Source: Chitinophaga sancti (GTDB lineage Bacteria; Bacteroidota; Bacteroidia; Chitinophagales; Chitinophagaceae). From it: DNA of 64,000 bases. How positions within the stretch are numbered: position 1 is the first letter of the stretch; every line of letters starts with the position of its first letter. The notes below the pieces were generated by a model. It ran no database searches, was not told the DNA's origin, and saw only the letters and a program-made list of their open reading frames with translations. The translations under genes were made by a program, and so were the position numbers. The stretch lies in NCBI RefSeq assembly GCF_034424315.1, contig NZ_CP139972.1:7510501-7574500 (forward strand), written 5' to 3'. Positions 61,500-64,000 of the stretch are shown here, one piece after another.

Positions 61500-61865
61500 A
61501 TGAAGATGTACAAACTATTATGTGGATTCTTACTGCTTTTCTGTCTGCAGACGAAAGCACAATCCAAAGATTCATTGAGTGTAAAGATGGCAGCGGCCAA
61601 AAATGAGGTATTGGCGAATGTTGTGATAAACGAAAATGCAAATAAGGGATTTGATTTCCTGGCGCAAAAAGCTGCGGAGGCGTACAAGCAGGATGGATCC
61701 GGTAAGAACCTGGCTAAGATCCTTGAACGCTACCGTGCATTGTTAGTTGAAATCAAAGGTGCACAGACGCCTAAGGTGAACAATTCAGAAGAGTTTGAGG
61801 TGAGCTATGAATCTATTAAGAAAGCAAAGTTGAAACTTTGTCCTTTGTATCCGTTTTGCGATTAA
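61500..61865 (+). CDS. Small secreted protein, unknown function
   Basis: This 121-residue protein starts with a signal peptide (YKLLCGFLLLFCLQTKAQS). The mature part is helical and charged (ERYRALLVEIKGAQ), and the end has two cysteines spaced CPLYPFC. No family is recognised. A perfect 16-bp terminator lies 97 bases downstream. The duplicated-domain protein gene on the opposite strand also ends with a CPPYC-type tail, which may be coincidence. Confidence 0.65.
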   Translation: MKMYKLLCGFLLLFCLQTKAQSKDSLSVKMAAAKNEVLANVVINENANKGFDFLAQKAAEAYKQDGSGKNLAKILERYRALLVEIKGAQTPKVNNSEEFEVSYESIKKAKLKLCPLYPFCD

Positions 61866-61961
61866 GCTGACAATCTATAGTAGAAGGGGATGTATCATTC
61901 GTAAAATGAAGCCCCTGAGAATCGCTTAAGAAAATTTTTTCTCCATCAGGGAACCGAATAA

Positions 61962-61996
61962 AAATGGGCTGTCTCAAAACTTGAGACAGCCCATTT
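61962..61996. terminator. Bidirectional terminator between convergent genes
   Basis: AAATGGGCTGTCTCAA (61962-61977) pairs exactly with TTGAGACAGCCCATTT (61981-61996) around a 3-base loop. The A- and T-rich flanks allow termination from either side. The GGCTGTCTCA core is a common terminator stem in Bacteroidota genomes. Confidence 0.85.
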
Positions 61997-62049
61997 AGTG
62001 CCTGGTAGTGGGCAGTTTCCGGATAAGAAGGTATCCGAATAAAAAATGA

Positions 62050-62718
62050 TTACAGGAAAATGAGATCAGTTTGCGGGCAATAAGGAGGGCATGCCAATGT
62101 ACTATCTCCGGCTGGAAAATCAATGAAAAGTTTACCTGCGTTTGTTGTTAGCTGGCAATTTAAAATAGGTTGGTGCAAAGCATCTACAGGGATTATTACA
62201 ATTTTTTGATCTCCATCAGCATAAGCATTGAAGAAACGAAGTCCATCACAACCCGGGGCGCTCAGTAGTGTTTCAATAAGTTCACGGCCACATAAATTTG
62301 ATTTAGTGGTACCGGGATGAAGTTCCTGGTATGCTTTGATCATGTCAACGGCATCTGTAGTACTGATTAATTCACCTGTCTGGCAAATTGCAGAGCGGTT
62401 TGTTTCCCATGGATGATAATAAGGACTGATGCCGCCTTTCCCTGCTACGAGCGTGGTAATATTTTTGTTGAAGCGGTCTACGGCTACCAGCAATGGAGTG
62501 TGTACTTCTTCAGAAATAGCATTTACTATGCGGATACCTACACAGCCCGGAACACTGAGTAATTTATTAATCAGTTCTTTGCTATACAAAACGGCACCTG
62601 TTCCATTAGGTACCTGTCTTTGATAAGTTGAGATCATTTCGAGAGCCTGTGTGGGGGTAATGAGCTGACCGATTTTTCCAATGTTGGAAAGCAGGAGTTT
62701 TCTTTTTTGTGTGATCAT
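62050..62718 (-). CDS. Hypothetical protein with an internal domain duplication and Cys tail
   Basis: This 222-residue protein holds two similar units of about 70 residues (17-85 and 114-184). Both follow G(Q/E)LI(T/S), TPTQALEMI or TTDAVDMI, KELI or RELI, LLSxPGCxGxRxxNA and a strand ending in VD. The last ~15 residues (GDSTLACPPYCPQTDLIFL) add two cysteines. No signal peptide is seen. I recognise no family; the repeated PGCxGxR motif suggests two equivalent binding sites. Confidence 0.65.
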   Translation of the reverse strand: MITQKRKLLLSNIGKIGQLITPTQALEMISTYQRQVPNGTGAVLYSKELINKLLSVPGCVGIRIVNAISEEVHTPLLVAVDRFNKNITTLVAGKGGISPYYHPWETNRSAICQTGELISTTDAVDMIKAYQELHPGTTKSNLCGRELIETLLSAPGCDGLRFFNAYADGDQKIVIIPVDALHQPILNCQLTTNAGKLFIDFPAGDSTLACPPYCPQTDLIFL

Positions 62719-62878
62719 AATGAGGTGATTTGGGAGGGTTAAAAAATGATTGACATCTTCTTTGTGCTTCTTTTATTCCGTGGGAACGGCTAATGTTCTT
62801 TATAAGGTACTTAAATTCCGTTTTTGTTTTAGGTGCCGGGGGAATTGTGTTTTTCGATCCCTGTTTTATGAATCAATA

Positions 62879-63168
62879 ATGCTTAATTGGGGAGATCCGG
62901 GAGAGTGAATTTTGAGAAGGCTTATATCCAGGCTGGTACTTATTTGCAGGCTTCAGAATATTGTCTTGGTTACGAGGTGATTCATGGCAGCGAAGAACCG
63001 AATCATTACATTGTCATTATCTATTGGACATCTGAGCAGGATCATTTAAATGGGTTCAGGAAAAGTACCGATTTCAGGGCCTTTTTTAACCTGGTCAAAC
63101 CATTTTATAATTACCTTGAAGAAATGAAGCATTATAAACTTACGAATAATAAATGGACGAGGAAATAA
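62879..63168 (+). pseudogene. Antibiotic biosynthesis monooxygenase (ABM) domain with a broken N-terminus
   Basis: The body is clearly ABM: NFEKAYIQAGTYLQ, GYEVIHGSEEPNHYIVIIYW, DHLNGFRKSTDFRAFF and EEMKHY. These small proteins oxidise or degrade quinones and heme-like substrates. The usual first strand is missing. The frame upstream of NFEKAY breaks: ATG 62879 reads to GDPGE and then TGA, while the ABM frame opens only at TTG 62887 or GTG 62905. A missing base near 62903 would join PGE to the NFEKAY part, still without a full first strand. It may be a decayed gene. Confidence 0.62.
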
Positions 63169-63631
63169 TAAACATTCCCACATTGTACGATTGGGCTGGA
63201 GGCATGCCTGCATTTGAAAAGCTGATGACAGTTTTTTACCAGAAGGTATTGCATGATGAGCTGCTGGCTCCGGTTTTTAAGCACATGTCAGCTGATCATC
63301 AGTTACATGTGGCGCACTTTATTGCAGAAGTATTTGGCGGCCCTAAGATGTATAGTGGTGAGGGCGGTTCTCATTTTAAAATGATTCAAAACATCTGGGT
63401 AAACATCTTACAGAAACGCATAGAAAGCGTTGGGTTGAATTATTGATTGTAAGTGCAGATGAGATGAGTTTTCCGGATGATCCTGAGTTTCGCTCGGCTT
63501 TTGTAGCTTATATAGAGTGGGGTACGCGGATAGCAGTGATAAATTCGCAGAATGAGGAAAATGATGAAGATAAAGATATTCCTATGCCTAAGTGGGGGTG
63601 GGGAGAGGTTAAAGGTCCGTACATTCCATGA
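63153..63631 (+). pseudogene. Group II truncated hemoglobin with a one-base frameshift
   Basis: The first frame (63153-63446) encodes TLYDWAGGMPAFEKLMTVFY, LLAPVFKHM, HVAHFIAEVFGGPKMYS and GGSHFKMIQ, then turns into unrelated sequence. A second frame, joined at the AAAA run 63388-63391, encodes HLGKHLTETHRKRWVELL, FPDDPEFRSAFVAYIEWGTRIAVINS and MPKWGWGEVKGPYIP to 63631. Together they give a complete globin of about 160 residues that binds oxygen or nitric oxide. One extra A in that run would restore the frame. The start overlaps the ABM gene end, so both probably formed one operon. Confidence 0.85.
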
Positions 63632-64000
63632 CTAGATTTAGGTGATTTTTAAACAATAATTTTGCCACTATTCTTTTGGTATCTATTCATACCTGGAATT
63701 GTTTACCCGAAAATCATAAGAACATTATTGGGATTGATACTTAAAAAGCTATTAACCGGGGTGATATTTATCCATGAACAAGTGTGGAAGATGCGGAGAA
63801 TTATTTTCGTTTGTTCGTTACAGATAAGGAAGATGGATTAAGAGCGATAATCCGGCATAAAAGGAAGTTTGCAGGTATGTAAGCTGCTCAATAATGCTTT
63901 GGCATTTCCTTAACATAAGGTATCGTATCTTCACTGCATCACTTTACAGCGCTTGCGTATAATATTTCCATCTATCATAAGCATATTTGAGATTTATCCC
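63632..64000. other. Right end of window: no intact gene
   Basis: I see one stretch that reads like protein without a start (about 63784-63882: VEDAENYFRLFVTDKEDG and RHKRKFAGM, then TAA). It may be the end of a decayed gene. The remainder is AT-rich and unassigned. Confidence 0.4.

Noticed and set aside
62740..62815. A possible further degenerate copy of the ~52-bp repeat (TTTTATTCCGTGGGAA and following)
   Set aside because: Similarity is limited to a few short blocks; not enough to separate from AT-rich background.

Overview
The window looks like chromosomal DNA from a Bacteroidota, most likely a Chitinophagaceae close to Chitinophaga. The evidence is a SusC/SusD pair behind an ECF sigma/FecR pair, a second TonB-dependent receptor paired with a DUF4249 lipoprotein, LytTR two-component genes, a DUF6443/RHS protein, MORN-like and GH92 secreted proteins, weak Shine-Dalgarno sites, and at least one promoter of the Bacteroidota TTG-N20-TAnnTTTG form. 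I see no rRNA, tRNA, CRISPR array, insertion sequence or prophage.

Layout. 1-9.5 kb: a photolyase-like gene cut by the left edge with a small membrane protein, a Cys/Gly-tailed membrane protein, a secreted MORN-like protein, the ohrR-ohr peroxide operon with a visible operator, a Na+/H+ antiporter overlapping a phosphatase tail to tail, and an Lrp regulator. 9.5-14.4 kb: an NAD-binding oxidoreductase, Crp- and AraC-type regulators, and an operon made of a truncated flavoprotein remnant, an MFS pump and an NAD-binding oxidoreductase. 14.4-15.9 kb: the most interesting locus, a 59-residue lipoprotein-like peptide ending in CPACGMG, 24 bases before a DUF692/MNIO (multinuclear non-heme iron oxidase) gene. 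This is a chryseobasin-like RiPP system with an ECF-type promoter candidate in front. 16-22.8 kb: ECF sigma, FecR, SusC, SusD. 23-27.8 kb: LytS/LytTR pair, TonB receptor, DUF4249.

27.9-31.9 kb: hypothetical genes and an MTHFR-family protein. 32-38.7 kb: a nitrate cluster with narK facing away from a membrane subunit, a NasA-type molybdoenzyme, a four-cluster ferredoxin, a Tat-anchored Rieske protein and a small membrane protein, with an FNR-like palindrome between the two arms. 38.7-43 kb: hypothetical genes, an esterase remnant and an adenosine deaminase. 43.6-48.4 kb: a secreted RHS protein with a variable, glycine-rich hydrophobic tip directly followed by a multi-spanning membrane protein, probably an effector/immunity pair.

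48.9-52.1 kb: an HxlR regulator facing away from a metallo-hydrolase/M28 peptidase/RidA operon. 52.3-57.8 kb: GH92 mannosidase, a lipoprotein, a DHFR-like reductase, an AlkD-like protein and a secreted nuclease. 57.9-58.2 kb: a tandem array of about 52-bp units in a higher-order 103-bp period. Single diverged copies lie at 4975-5031 and 52262-52317, each between convergent genes and beside a terminator. 58.3-64 kb: a VOC protein, MarR and AraC regulators, an SDR, small secreted and duplicated-domain proteins, and two adjacent genes (ABM and group II globin) that each appear to carry a frameshift.
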